The notes beneath the pieces were generated by a model, which made no database searches, was not told the origin of the DNA, and worked only from the letters and a program-made list of their open reading frames with translations. A program made the translations under genes and the position numbers. Of a DNA stretch of 64,000 nt, positions 1 to 64,000 are shown piece after piece; the stretch's first letter is position 1; each line of letters opens with the position of its first letter. This DNA comes from Amorphochlora amoebiformis (lineage: Eukaryota > Cercozoa > Chlorarachniophyceae): the NCBI GenBank assembly GCA_054601695.1, contig BAAHQB010000007.1, forward strand, positions 372,001 through 436,000. The letters run 5' to 3'.

Positions 1-163
1 ATGTATGTGTGTATATATGTGTATATGTGTGTGCAATATATACATATATATATATATATATATTATATGTATATGTATATAGATCATATATATATATATA
101 TTATATATGTATATATATATAGATATATACATCTATGTATACATGTATATAATATATATCTAC

Positions 164-195
<32 letters not shown>

Positions 196-254
196 ATATA
201 TATGTATGTATGCGTGGGTACATTTGTAGAACACATGTATATATACATTTATTT

Positions 255-316
<62 letters not shown>

Positions 317-330
317 ATATATACATTTAT

Positions 331-362
<32 letters not shown>

Positions 363-448
363 CATATATATAATATATGTGTAAGTGTTTCCAACGAATT
401 TACATGTCTAGATATTTGTAGATTCTCAACCATTGCTCAAGTTGTGCT

Positions 449-498
<50 letters not shown>

Positions 499-824
499 AT
501 ATATATATTTAATTATATATATATATATATAAATATATTATATATATATATATATATTATATATATATATATATAAAGGTACTCAACCCTCGTTCAAGTT
601 CTGTTGTCAATACAAGCCATGATATTAGGGGTAGAAGAACCAATAGCAAACGGTTACAATAACCATATCAACAATATTGTACGTATGCAATAGATTATTA
701 TTTCTATGTATATATAGATATATATATATATGCATATATATGTGTATATATCTATATATTACACATACACACACCCATACACACACATATATATATATAC
801 ATATATATATATACATAACACATA

Positions 825-878
<54 letters not shown>

Positions 879-902
879 ATATACATATGTAATCCAAGTC
901 CA

Positions 903-1017
903 ATGGTGAATACCAATATGCACATATGGTGAATACCAATATGCACATATGGTGAATACCAATATGCACATATGGTGAATACCAATATGCACATATGGTG
1001 AATACCAATATGCACAT
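903..1017 (+). repeat. Minisatellite, five copies of a 23-bp unit
   Basis: The unit atggtgaataccaatatgca+cat starts at 903, 926, 949, 972 and 995. The copies are identical, which suggests a recent expansion. Confidence 0.97.
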
Positions 1018-1194
1018 GATCTTAATATATTCATGTTAATTGATACACATTGATATATACATATACATTATGTTAGCGCAGTGGTATAGTAAATGATAGT
1101 TCAGAGTTCGAGTCAAGCCCGTTTGGTATATGACGTATGATTATAGATAACTTTCATGCGGTAGTCGGATACTTCCTTTCATCCTGGAACTCAT

Positions 1195-1257
1195 GGGTTC
1201 CGTCAGTTCCGAGGTGTTTGGGTTCCGTCATTTCCGAGGTGTTTGGGTTCCGAACCC
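1195..1257 (+). repeat. 25-bp tandem repeat, about 2.5 copies
   Basis: The unit begins gggttccgtc and ends ttccgaggtgttt; copies start at 1195, 1220 and, partial, 1245. The copies differ by one base. Confidence 0.9.
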
Positions 1258-1363
1258 TTCTTGGAGTAGCTCTATGTAACCGTATTCTAACGACGGTCTA
1301 ACTCCTCGTAGTTAACAAGCTATAGGTTCTGCGCTAGCTATATATACATGCTGCAACAACATT

Positions 1364-1395
<32 letters not shown>

Positions 1396-1397
1396 CT

Positions 1398-1444
<47 letters not shown>

Positions 1445-1476
1445 ACATATGTATACATACACACATACACATACAG

Positions 1477-4788
<3,312 letters not shown>

Positions 4789-5989
4789 CTTCGATCGGAC
4801 TAAATCAAGTCCCTTCTCGGCTTGTTCGAATTCTTAAATGATACCTTTTACAGGTATATGTTTGAATTTCTTCTAGGTTGTATATACCCATACACTCGAG
4901 CTGCGCGCGTTGCGACTGTACTTGTTTATAACTCTCAGACATTAAACATTTGGCCTTAATTGAATTCGTCATGATTGATCCAACGCACAGTCTCTAGAGC
5001 CTGCTCAGTCTAGGTCTAGTAGGTAGTAGTACTAGGCACGGTAGTTCAATCAATTACTTCAAAAGTAAAACCTTCAAGAAGTTTGAAGTTTCAACCAGTA
5101 CCTTTGTACTTTATATTATGATAGTGAGTCCTAGGAGTCGTATACTTTGATATCTGCATTACTAATCACGATCATAGATACTGGCATATATACATAGCAA
5201 TCGTAATTACATGTTTCCAAATCCATTTCAATTCATGCAAAAACCAGAAGTGCAGCTTCATAAATATACTAGTATAATAGAGATATACTATCAAGTAGAT
5301 AAATACTATCTAGACTATCCTGACTATAGTATATATATATATATATATATATATATGTCTCTAGTCACATGATATGTATCTAAATATTTATATGCTCTGT
5401 GTGGGATGAATACGGAATTAGGCCTATTGTGTCAATACATGATAATTTAGGTTCAAAACTGAGGTACGATTGTAAAGCTTTTCCTCGTGCATATCGCGGA
5501 TTATTTCTAGCGGTCGAGTATTCTCCCCTCGCCTGAACATTATAAGCTATGCATCAGATCATGTAGTTGTTAGTCGCAAGCTAAGACATGCCGTATACCA
5601 TTCTTGAGTGATAATTTTTTCCGGCGCTTGGTAGTACAATCGGCCTCCCATGTAGTGGACAGGTAGAGCGATTAAGTTGAACATGAGTACCCAAAGTGTG
5701 CCTATTGAACTTCTGATTGGGTCTGGATATTTCCCCCCACTAGCAGCAATTGACAGAATAGTTTTAGGTGAGGCACCTAGTTTTGTGGTGTTGGCATGTC
5801 CTTCGCTGATGTGGATCGTTAACAGATATTGCTTGCAGATATCTCATTGTAGATGACGGCGGACGCAAAGATCTTAAATAAAAACAAAGTAAAAAATATA
5901 AAATTACCGTTGGGGTGTTCTCAATACGCCCAATGCCAGATGTGCATGTCAAGAGAGCCATATTTTCACTGCCAATACACCCCACACAT
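4789..5989. other. Intergenic DNA, no gene recognised
   Basis: Mixed-composition DNA with one TA tract (5328-5357). There is a short - strand open frame at 5764-5985 with no recognisable motif. The word ctagcggtcgag at about 5506 resembles part of the repeat at 2047-2083. Confidence 0.6.
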
Positions 5990-6200
5990 TGATTGTTAAG
6001 TCACCCCACGTCTTGACTATCAAGATACCCCACGTCTTGACTGTGAAGACACGCATACGCCCAATGCCAGAGTTTGGCTGTCAAGGGAGTCCGTGTAAGT
6101 TAGACCTTTGTTACTGTTAAGACATCCTACGTCTTGACTGTCAAGACATCCCACTTCTTGACTGTCAAGACATCCCACGTCTTGACTGTCAAGACATCCC

Positions 6201-6271
<71 letters not shown>

Positions 6272-6413
6272 ATATATATACTGTCAAGATATCCCACGTC
6301 TTGATAGTCAAAACATCCCACGTCTTGACTGTCAAGACATCCCACGTCTTGACTGTCAGGACATCCCGTGTTGACTGTGAAGACATCACCATCTTGACTG
6401 TTAAGACACCCCA
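5990..6413 (+). repeat. 24-bp minisatellite array A (cttgactgtcaagacatccc+acgt)
   Basis: Degenerate copies of a 24-bp unit, split in the middle by a TA tract (6190-6280). Each unit contains the hyphenated palindrome TCTTGACtGTCAAGA. A longer interspersed unit (cgcccaatgccagagtttgg, then gtccgtgtaagttaga) is embedded at 6058-6118, with a partial at about 5928-5960. Confidence 0.93.
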
Positions 6414-8471
6414 CCAATCTAGTTATCATCTTTTTACCTCGAACACTTAAATCACACGCCCGATAGATATCAAGCCTCCCCCTCTTTACTCGAAGATTTG
6501 AAATCGATAATCGCACTCTGAGTGCTATATCCCGGCCCACGTGATTCAACTACATCTAGACTATAGCTGCAGCGAGGATACAATTTACGCCCTTGGGACT
6601 TAGGCAAGGGGGGGAAAGGTGCTTTGCTTTCAAGTCATATGTGACCGAGGGGACTTGGGGTAATAATTATACCAGTCGTTTATTATAGTTTCTACTAGCA
6701 TAATACAACGGTGATTACAAGAGGTATATAAGGGTGGTGGACGGGGATGACGTGAAGGCGATGGAGGGTGAGAGCTCGGTGCCGCCTCCCAGTGACTGTT
6801 GCCCCTAGCCCCGCCGCTTGTACCCTAATAACGAGATTTGATCCCAAATCGAATTTTTAAAGTTCTAAATACACAATCTCCAAATTAGATTCGGTTACCA
6901 TATAGAGGATAAAGGTCCATGAGTAACTTAAAGTTTGCGCCAAAAAGCCCGTTTAGCCCTAACAGGACTATCCCCAATCCGTTGAAATTTTCTATCCGAC
7001 GGGAAGTGTAGCTTCCACACCTCGCCCCCCCCAAATGTTCTTCAGTGACCATTATGTGTGCTCATTTTCGAATTCGTATTGGAAGTATGAGTTTTCAAAT
7101 ATCAATAACCGTCTCAATACGTCGACATTTCGACGACCCCCACGTCTCGACCCAAGGGACCCATACCAGCCGATAAATTGAAATAGGCCTTAGTTCTAGA
7201 GGCTATATTGGTGAAACCGTGGTAATTAGATTAACATACTCTCTGAAACTCTCTCGTAACCACTTGTATTAGAGGTCTTAGACATTTCATAATTAAAGCG
7301 TTAGAGGTTGGAAAAATACTATAAGAGGTCTTGTCTGTCCGTTATTAGGTAAAAGTATCTATTGTACTACGATAAATTGTCAATAATGTAGCTCATTACG
7401 CGATTGTGCCTGAACCAATCCAGTCTGATGGGTGTGAAGGATGGCGTCGATGCCTTGGGGTGGTGAAAAGGCGTATTTCGCAGTATCTAGAAAATAAAGC
7501 TGGTTTAAAACCTGATCAATCCCCATAATGTCGTCAATATGGGCTGTACACGAGATTTCATCCCTTAGAATGTATTATCCATCGTAATCTGGACGTAGTT
7601 AGGTGCTTGAACAATAGGGTCCAAAGCCCATGCAAGAATGAATAATCAGTGGCAGGATGGAAATGAATCCGATGGAAATCGGTACTATGTGTGAATTCAC
7701 GGACATAGGGTACCTAATATAGCATCAGTGATTTATAGGGTTAGATACTGTAGGGTGGTAAGATGATAGCTTCGGGATTTTTTTTTTTTTGGTGTTTTTG
7801 CAATGGTGTGGGGCGAATTTCGCTTTTTATCTCCAAATTTTGTCAATTTTGTGTCTGGCTAGGTCTTGGGGATATATTTTCGTTTCCCAAATTTCGATTC
7901 GTCTGAACGGGGAAATTGGTGAATTGGGGGGTATTGTGACGTTTCACTGACGGTTTCAGATTTAGCAATTGTTTCAAAAAAAAATCGGGTCGGAAATTTA
8001 TATTAATTGAGAGTCGGAGATTTAGGATCAGCAATTTTTGAATTTTTTTTCCCTCTAATTCAGTCCACAATTCTCACAATAAAAAACTCGATGGTCAAAG
8101 AGTAATAATATTACTAGTATTCATTAAGAGAGTGACCATGAATGTTCTTCTAGATTCTATACGTACAAACCTAGATACTAGCGCGCTAGTTGGGATATAT
8201 TCAAATGTAGGGAAAATATTCTATATTCTAGATATTGTATACATGTAAATATATCATCTGTGATGATCATCTAATCATTGATATGAATTGATGTCAATAT
8301 TATTCTGGGAATATTACTCGTAGTGTCACATCCGCACACATACGAGACATATACTAGATTTGACTGTATATATATGTATATACAATATCATATACATAAA
8401 TATATAGTAGTGTATATAAATAATATAATACTATATTCCACTCTTATATATATTTATATATACATATATAG

Positions 8472-8514
<43 letters not shown>

Positions 8515-8609
8515 CATATAGATAGATATATATATGATATTTTGTATATTATATATATGTATATATATATATATATATATTTAAATATATATATATAAAC
8601 AAATATGTA

Positions 8610-8685
<76 letters not shown>

Positions 8686-8805
8686 ATATATATGTGTGTA
8701 TATATATATGTATACATATGAATATAAAATATATACATATATATATATATAAATTATATGTAGATATATGTATACCGTATACATATACATATATATATAT
8801 ATATA

Positions 8806-8903
<98 letters not shown>

Positions 8904-8916
8904 ATATATATATATA
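6414..8916. other. Intergenic DNA, no gene recognised, between the two minisatellite arrays
   Basis: 6420-8110 is ordinary-looking, moderately AT-rich DNA with homopolymer runs (T at 7780, A at 7977, C at 7024). No exon chain on either strand survived a phase check. 8320-8916 is TA repeat. A decayed element is possible but cannot be shown. Confidence 0.55.
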
Positions 8917-9426
8917 TATGGGATGTCTTGACTGTCAAAACCTAGGATGTCTTGACAATCAAGACATGGAATGTCTTGACAATTACAAAGGTCTAACTCA
9001 CACGGACTCTCTTAAAGCCAAACTCTGGCATTGACCGGACACTCAAAACGTGGGGTATCTTGACAGTCAAAACGTGGGGTGTCTTGACAGTCAAGACGTG
9101 GGATGCCTTGACAGTCAAGACGTGAGATGTCTTGACAGTCAAGACGTAGGATATCTCGACAGTCAAGACGTGGAATATCTTGACAATCAAGACGTGGGAT
9201 GTCTTCAGTCAAGTCGTAGGGTGACTTGAGAGTCAAGACGCGGGAATTCTTGACAGTTACAAAAGACTTACTTACACGGACTCTCTTGCAAACTCTGGCA
9301 TTGGGCGTATGGATGTCTTGACAGTCAAGACGTGGGGTATCTTGACAGTCAAGATGTGGGGTGTCTTAAGACGTCGAATGTCTTGATAGTCAAGACGTGG
9401 GATGTCTTGACAGTCAAAGACGTGGG

Positions 9427-9483
<57 letters not shown>

Positions 9484-9493
9484 AACAACGATG

Positions 9494-9525
<32 letters not shown>

Positions 9526-9770
9526 TATGTGTATATGCATGGGATATCTTGACGGTCAAGACGTGGGATGTCTTTGACAGTCAAGTCGCGGGATGTCTTG
9601 ACAGCCAAGACATGGGATGACTTGACAGTTAAAAGATGCAGGATATCTTGACAGTCAAGAAGTAGGATGTCTTAACAGTTAATAAAGATTAACTTACACG
9701 TACTCTCTTGACAGCCAAACTCTGGCATTGGGTGTATGGGTGTTGACAGTCTACAGGTACACGTGGGGTG
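8917..9770 (-). repeat. 24-bp minisatellite array B, inverted relative to array A
   Basis: The same 24-bp unit as at 5990-6413 but in reverse-complement orientation, again broken by a TA tract (9440-9530). The longer embedded unit recurs three times (about 8983-9035, 9256-9312, 9680-9742). Together the arrays form a large imperfect inverted repeat with a spacer of about 2.5 kb. Confidence 0.93.
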
Positions 9771-11091
9771 TCTTGAGACTCCAAATATCCGACTATACAA
9801 GCAGAACAAGACGCTTAGAAATTACCTTTGTCTGCTTGGGATGGAGAGTGCTGCTTGGAAATATGACTATTGACTTAACTTAAAATTAACAGTTTTGAAT
9901 AATACGCACCTACCACTGTTCTTTTATTCTATTTTTCATTTTTCTTTATTACAATTTAAGAGTGATATTTTACTTATCACATAGTATATATGAAGTACTC
10001 CATTTCCAAATTCCAACAATGTAAAGTTGAAGTAATGGCCCATAAACTATTGATGTTTACTATCAAGACCTTTGATAATCGTTTTTGATATTTGTTAAGA
10101 CTCCGACTCAAATCGACTTTTTCACAAGCATTCCAACTTGGTATCCATGCGTAACTCTCGGCTGAGCCTCCCATTTGTACTTCCTCCCCGTTGAGGGACT
10201 ACTATATCTATGAATAGGACGTACGAGAGAATGGAGGAAGGGAATTGAGCACATTTTGAGACTCAGATCACTTTTTCCACCTGGAAGTGTTTAGTGACAA
10301 CAATCCTGATTCTTCTGGAGACTAAGGCATGTCGACCGGCGTACCGTTGAGGATCGAGCATTCATGCTTGGTATGCATACTGTGACATACGTGTGCAGCC
10401 ATAGAAGAGTCTAGAGACTCCGAATTTCCTTTTTTGCTGCGTGGACGTGGACAAGGGTTTGGCTTCCCATTCATTGAAACTCGTCATACCCAGCGTGATG
10501 CTTTTCTTGCTAGGCCGTTCATGTGACAACAGTGGCCCTAGCTAGCTAGATGCTTGCATAAACTTAGTCTACAGTTGTACTAAGTTCATGATATGGCTCT
10601 AGATCTAATAGTAAGATTGAACTAGTTGAATTGTAAGTGTGCTAGCTCTAGTCTGCTATACATATATATTTATATATATATACAATATATACATACATAT
10701 ATATATATATATATATACTATCATCATGAGCGCTAGTAGCCTCAGCAGACTCTAAGACTGGCGGCCAGGATCTGGCTAGAGAATATTCAGTGATTATTCA
10801 CCTATAGTCTCAGACTCTTCTAGCTCTTGATGTGCTCTCGGTACTCTATCTAATCTATGATTCCGGCGATAACTAGATATTATAAGTAATGCATGATGAG
10901 GAATACGTAAACTTAGGCCGCGCGCAATCGTGACTGAGGGAGTAGAGGGAGAACTCGGGCATGCGCATGCCCTAAGCAAGAACCAAAGTTGTACATCCGA
11001 GAGCATGAGGCATATATTCATAGTAGATATTCCGCTGACAGAGCTATCTCCGTCTGAATTTGCCCATTCAGTTATGAGTTGTGACATTAGG
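9771..11091. other. Intergenic DNA downstream of the reductase gene
   Basis: Mostly unique DNA with a small TA tract at 10665-10720. The open frame at 10794-11147 (- strand) overlaps the last reductase exon in another frame and is not a gene. Nothing else was recognised. Confidence 0.6.
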
Positions 11092-19822
<8,731 letters not shown>

Positions 19823-20184
19823 GTTCTAACATTTCATCAAAAATCATCCAAAGAAGCGAAAAGGATGGGATGAGGTCATGAAATCAAAAATTAAGGATTT
19901 TGGGGGGGGGCGAGGAAGACGGTGCGCACATTGGCACGGGGACGTTCGGGAGTGACAGCGTGACGAAGACAAGCTATCACAAGCAACAGAATTACGGAAT
20001 AAGATTTAATATTTACATATCTATTTCTTGATATGTGGGGGAAAACTGTCATATGCATATTTGTTTAGTTATCTCGAATATCAAATTACGATTATATCAA
20101 AAAGTTCCTCTTTTATATATGTATTTTCGCCTAAGAAAAAAAACACATAAGAATTATATCCTCAAAAGGATATATGGATAACTG
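19823..20184. promoter_or_regulatory. Divergent (bidirectional) promoter interval
   Basis: The start codons of the reductase (- strand) and the zinc-finger gene (+ strand) are 362 bp apart, head to head. The interval is nearly free of TA repeat, unlike most non-coding DNA here. It holds a G-run at about 19901-19910, TGACG-like words near 19955-19965, and AT-rich DNA closest to the + strand start. No TATA box can be assigned. The shared-promoter role is inferred from geometry. Confidence 0.5.
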
Positions 20185-25834
<5,650 letters not shown>

Positions 25835-25874
25835 TCCAGAACGGTTTGAATGTTGCTCACAACTATATACATAC

Positions 25875-25880
25875 AATAAA
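25875..25880 (+). terminator. Candidate polyadenylation signal AATAAA
   Basis: AATAAA begins 41 nt after the TAA of the zinc-finger gene, followed by a T-rich run. This is the only recognisable poly(A) signal close to a stop codon in the window. The other genes show none at this distance. Confidence 0.5.
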
Positions 25881-26079
25881 TCTATTTTTATCAAAAAAAC
25901 TGTATTATATAAATATTCATACGTGTACGTATATCTGTAAGACCTAGAAAATTTCTACATTTTTTTTTTGAATTATACCTTACCTTTTTTTTAAATCTGT
26001 ACCTAATATTGTGCATATATTAAATGAATTTTTATCACACACACATATATATATATATATATATACATATATATATGTA

Positions 26080-26163
<84 letters not shown>

Positions 26164-27030
26164 TATTTATATACATATATATATATATATATATATAGAG
26201 TGATAGATATAAAAGGTATATTATGTTATAGGTTCATACATAAGCTGATGTATACTACGTTTTCTTTTACATTTAAGAGCGGGAATCGATAATCCGTTTA
26301 AGGCTTGAATAATTAATATCCATAACACTTTTCGCGCATGAAATGTGCAGACAGGTGATGCATTTATAACCAACAACGGTCATAAACTGAAGTATGCGTT
26401 GATACGCATGCATAAATAAATATATATGCAATCTTTTCAGCCTAAGCCCTGACCTCATCATTAAGAGGACAAGAGAGAGAGGCTTGCAGAACGAATATGC
26501 TTCACTATGCTTTCCAGTATTTTTTTCTTCCTGTAAAATCAAGTTAAATAACTTGTGCGGGTTTGGCAATCGAGAGCGATTGTAACAAGCATCGGAAGCT
26601 GGCAAAAGGTAATCTACATGGATCTGGATTAACTAAGTTCAAGGAGCTGGGGAGCTCCTAGATCGTAATTTGCAATTCTAGATAATTTTTATCCGCCACA
26701 TGCTTACGCATGCAGCATATATATTGAAGTTAAACGAGTAATTATAATAAGTTGAAATTTCAAGTTCAAGTGCAATTTATTCAACGGTTATCATCTGGAT
26801 CATAGTAGATTTACTCCGGTGTCCAGGGTTTTAATCTATTAATATATCTAGATATATCTAATATATCTGGTATATCATGAGTATACATATCTACTAGATC
26901 TACTTTTAGATCTAACTGGAGTTGTATTGATTGATAATTTGATACATGTACGTACGCATATGCGCAAATACTATCTAATATTAATCATTACTGTATACTC
27001 ATGCTAGCGCTAGCCCAGCGGTCTAGGCAG

Positions 27031-27170
27031 TGCGCATCCAGCACATGCATGCGTACGTACGTACGTCCCGTCCAACTACTAGAACTAGTCCTAGTGCTAA
27101 GATCTATGTCCATCCACGCAGCGCGCATCCAGCAGCATGCACCAGATGCATGCGTACGTACGTACGTATG
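27031..27170. repeat. Direct repeat ending in (CGTA)n palindromes
   Basis: gcgcatccagc, then catgcatgcgtacgtacgta+cgt, occurs at 27031-27066 and again with a small insertion at 27124-27168, about 93 bp apart. Each copy ends in a self-complementary GCATGC/GTACGTAC block. It lies between convergent gene ends and codes for nothing recognised. Confidence 0.8.
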
Positions 27171-27825
27171 CGTACATGTTCAATCGGATGTATGCGCTGC
27201 ATTCACGGTATGATCTAGTTGATATACACCTCATATACTAGTATGTATACATCATGCGGGATGTGTGCAAATCTAGGAAAGCTACCGCTGGATTATTATT
27301 ATTCCGGAGATCTAGATTATCATCATGGCATTTATCTGTCACAATAGATACACTAGATAAATTCCAGATATTAAACAATTACTAGAATTAGTATATATCT
27401 GAGATTATCTAGATTATAATCCGAGCTATACTGACAAGATTATGCGTGATGATCTTGACTCATGGTAATCAACACGTGCACTCTACTTACTCGGTACGGA
27501 ACGCCAAGTTTTATTATTAGTACTAGTACGCCGGCGCAGTGACGTCAACTTAAGTTTTAGTCTCTAGAGTCGCTCTAGCTAGCGACATACGTATACGTAT
27601 AGTGGGAAAACCTGCCTACACATGCATCCAATGGTACCCTAGATTATAGTACAGGTACATGTATTACGGTAGTATCTACTCGGACTGACTATAGAATATT
27701 CAAGGCGTGTTTGAACGATCAGGATACTGATAATGATTCGTTACTGCCTTCTCTGAGCTCAAAGTTGTAAACGTGTACTGTATTTGTAGATATCCCTGAC
27801 GACTGGGGCTTCTGAAGATATTAGG

Positions 27826-63456
<35,631 letters not shown>

Positions 63457-63540
63457 CTAGATAATACTTACAGATATGAGACTTGCGTATCGAATACAAA
63501 GTTTTTCAAAAAAATGCATATAGAGTACTAAAATAATTGT

Positions 63541-63582
<42 letters not shown>

Positions 63583-63810
63583 TAGACATATACATATATA
63601 ACATGTATGTATATATATATGTATATACATATATACATGCTCATATGTACATACATATATCGATATTGAGTTTTTCTATATACGTACATACCCCACCAGG
63701 ACAAAGATTTCGATAGGATAATATGGTTATGTTAGGTATCTGTAAAATAAGCATATGAATATTTATGCGCAAATATGCACAAAAATGTTTGTCTTATATG
63801 TATATCTAAG

Positions 63811-63854
<44 letters not shown>

Positions 63855-63939
63855 TATATATATATATATACATACATATATACATATGCATATATGTACA
63901 CACTCCCATACAATACATTAATAATATATAATAATAATA

Positions 63940-63994
<55 letters not shown>

Positions 63995-64000
63995 ATATAT
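63457..64000 (-). other. Upstream of the first resolved ABCC exon; possible further exon not resolved
   Basis: Mostly TA repeat. A TA-free segment at 63660-63735 has an acceptor-like TTTTACAG and a donor-like GGG|GTATGT on the - strand, with an open reading between. The encoded residues (IPNITILSYRNL) do not match the expected TMD1 sequence, and phase cannot be tested. Confidence 0.35.

Larger units (their letters stand above)
25835..27825. other. Convergent intergenic region
   Basis: Lies between the stop of the zinc-finger gene and the stop of the ABCC gene. 26040-26200 is TA repeat. 26270-27800 is TA-poor unique DNA apart from the direct repeat at 27031-27170. The open frames at 26273-26605 and 27001-27218 show no motif and no splice support. 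Confidence 0.6.

Noticed and set aside
1073-1116. tRNA-like A-box and B-box words (TTAGCGCAGTGG, GAGTTCGAGTC)
   Set aside because: The boxes are about 30 bp apart, too close, and no cloverleaf can be drawn. At most it is a decayed tRNA-derived element.
5990-9770. Possible CRISPR array (24-bp repeats)
   Set aside because: Units are directly adjacent, with no unique spacers of constant length; this is a minisatellite in a eukaryotic genome.

Overview
This is a window of nuclear DNA from a eukaryote, probably a protist. Its introns and intergenic DNA are saturated with (TA)n microsatellite. Nearly every long open frame is a translation of TA repeat and is not a gene. The real coding sequence is cut into very short exons, about 24 to 165 nt apart from one 312-nt first exon. 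They lie as islands between TA tracts and have to be joined by hand. I joined them by GT..AG boundaries, continuity of reading phase and family motifs. Many acceptors are AAG instead of CAG or TAG.

Layout. (1) About 1.5-4.8 kb, + strand: the last six exons of a gene with a very acidic C terminus, possibly a large UBE2O/BIRC6-type E2 enzyme. (2) About 4.8-11.1 kb: no gene recognised; two head-to-head minisatellite arrays of a 24-bp palindromic unit. (3) 11.1-19.8 kb, - strand: a complete 17-exon gene of 288 codons for peroxisomal 2,4-dienoyl-CoA reductase, ending in the SKL peroxisome signal; its introns carry large blocks of telomere-like TTAGGG DNA. (4) 19.8-20.2 kb: a 362-bp interval between divergent starts. 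(5) 20.2-25.8 kb, + strand: a 13-exon gene of 355 codons ending in an FCS-type zinc finger. (6) 25.8-27.8 kb: convergent intergenic DNA. (7) 27.8 kb to about 63.5 kb and past the window edge, - strand: an ABCC-type full ABC transporter. I resolve 55 exons (3,552 nt, 1,183 residues up to the stop); the 5' end is outside or unresolved.

The most unusual structure is a recurrent one. Next to at least nine exons the intron holds one to three decayed partial copies of that same exon with its splice junction, separated by TA tracts. One copy is a perfect 34-bp inversion that could fold over a 5' splice site. This points to repeated local duplication driven by the TA tracts, with exon ends carried along.

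The organism cannot be named from sequence alone. A PTS1-tagged reductase, an ABCC transporter, TTAGGG-type interstitial repeats and tiny exons fit a unicellular eukaryote. The genes show no obvious common pathway beyond peroxisomal lipid oxidation for the reductase and membrane export for the transporter.
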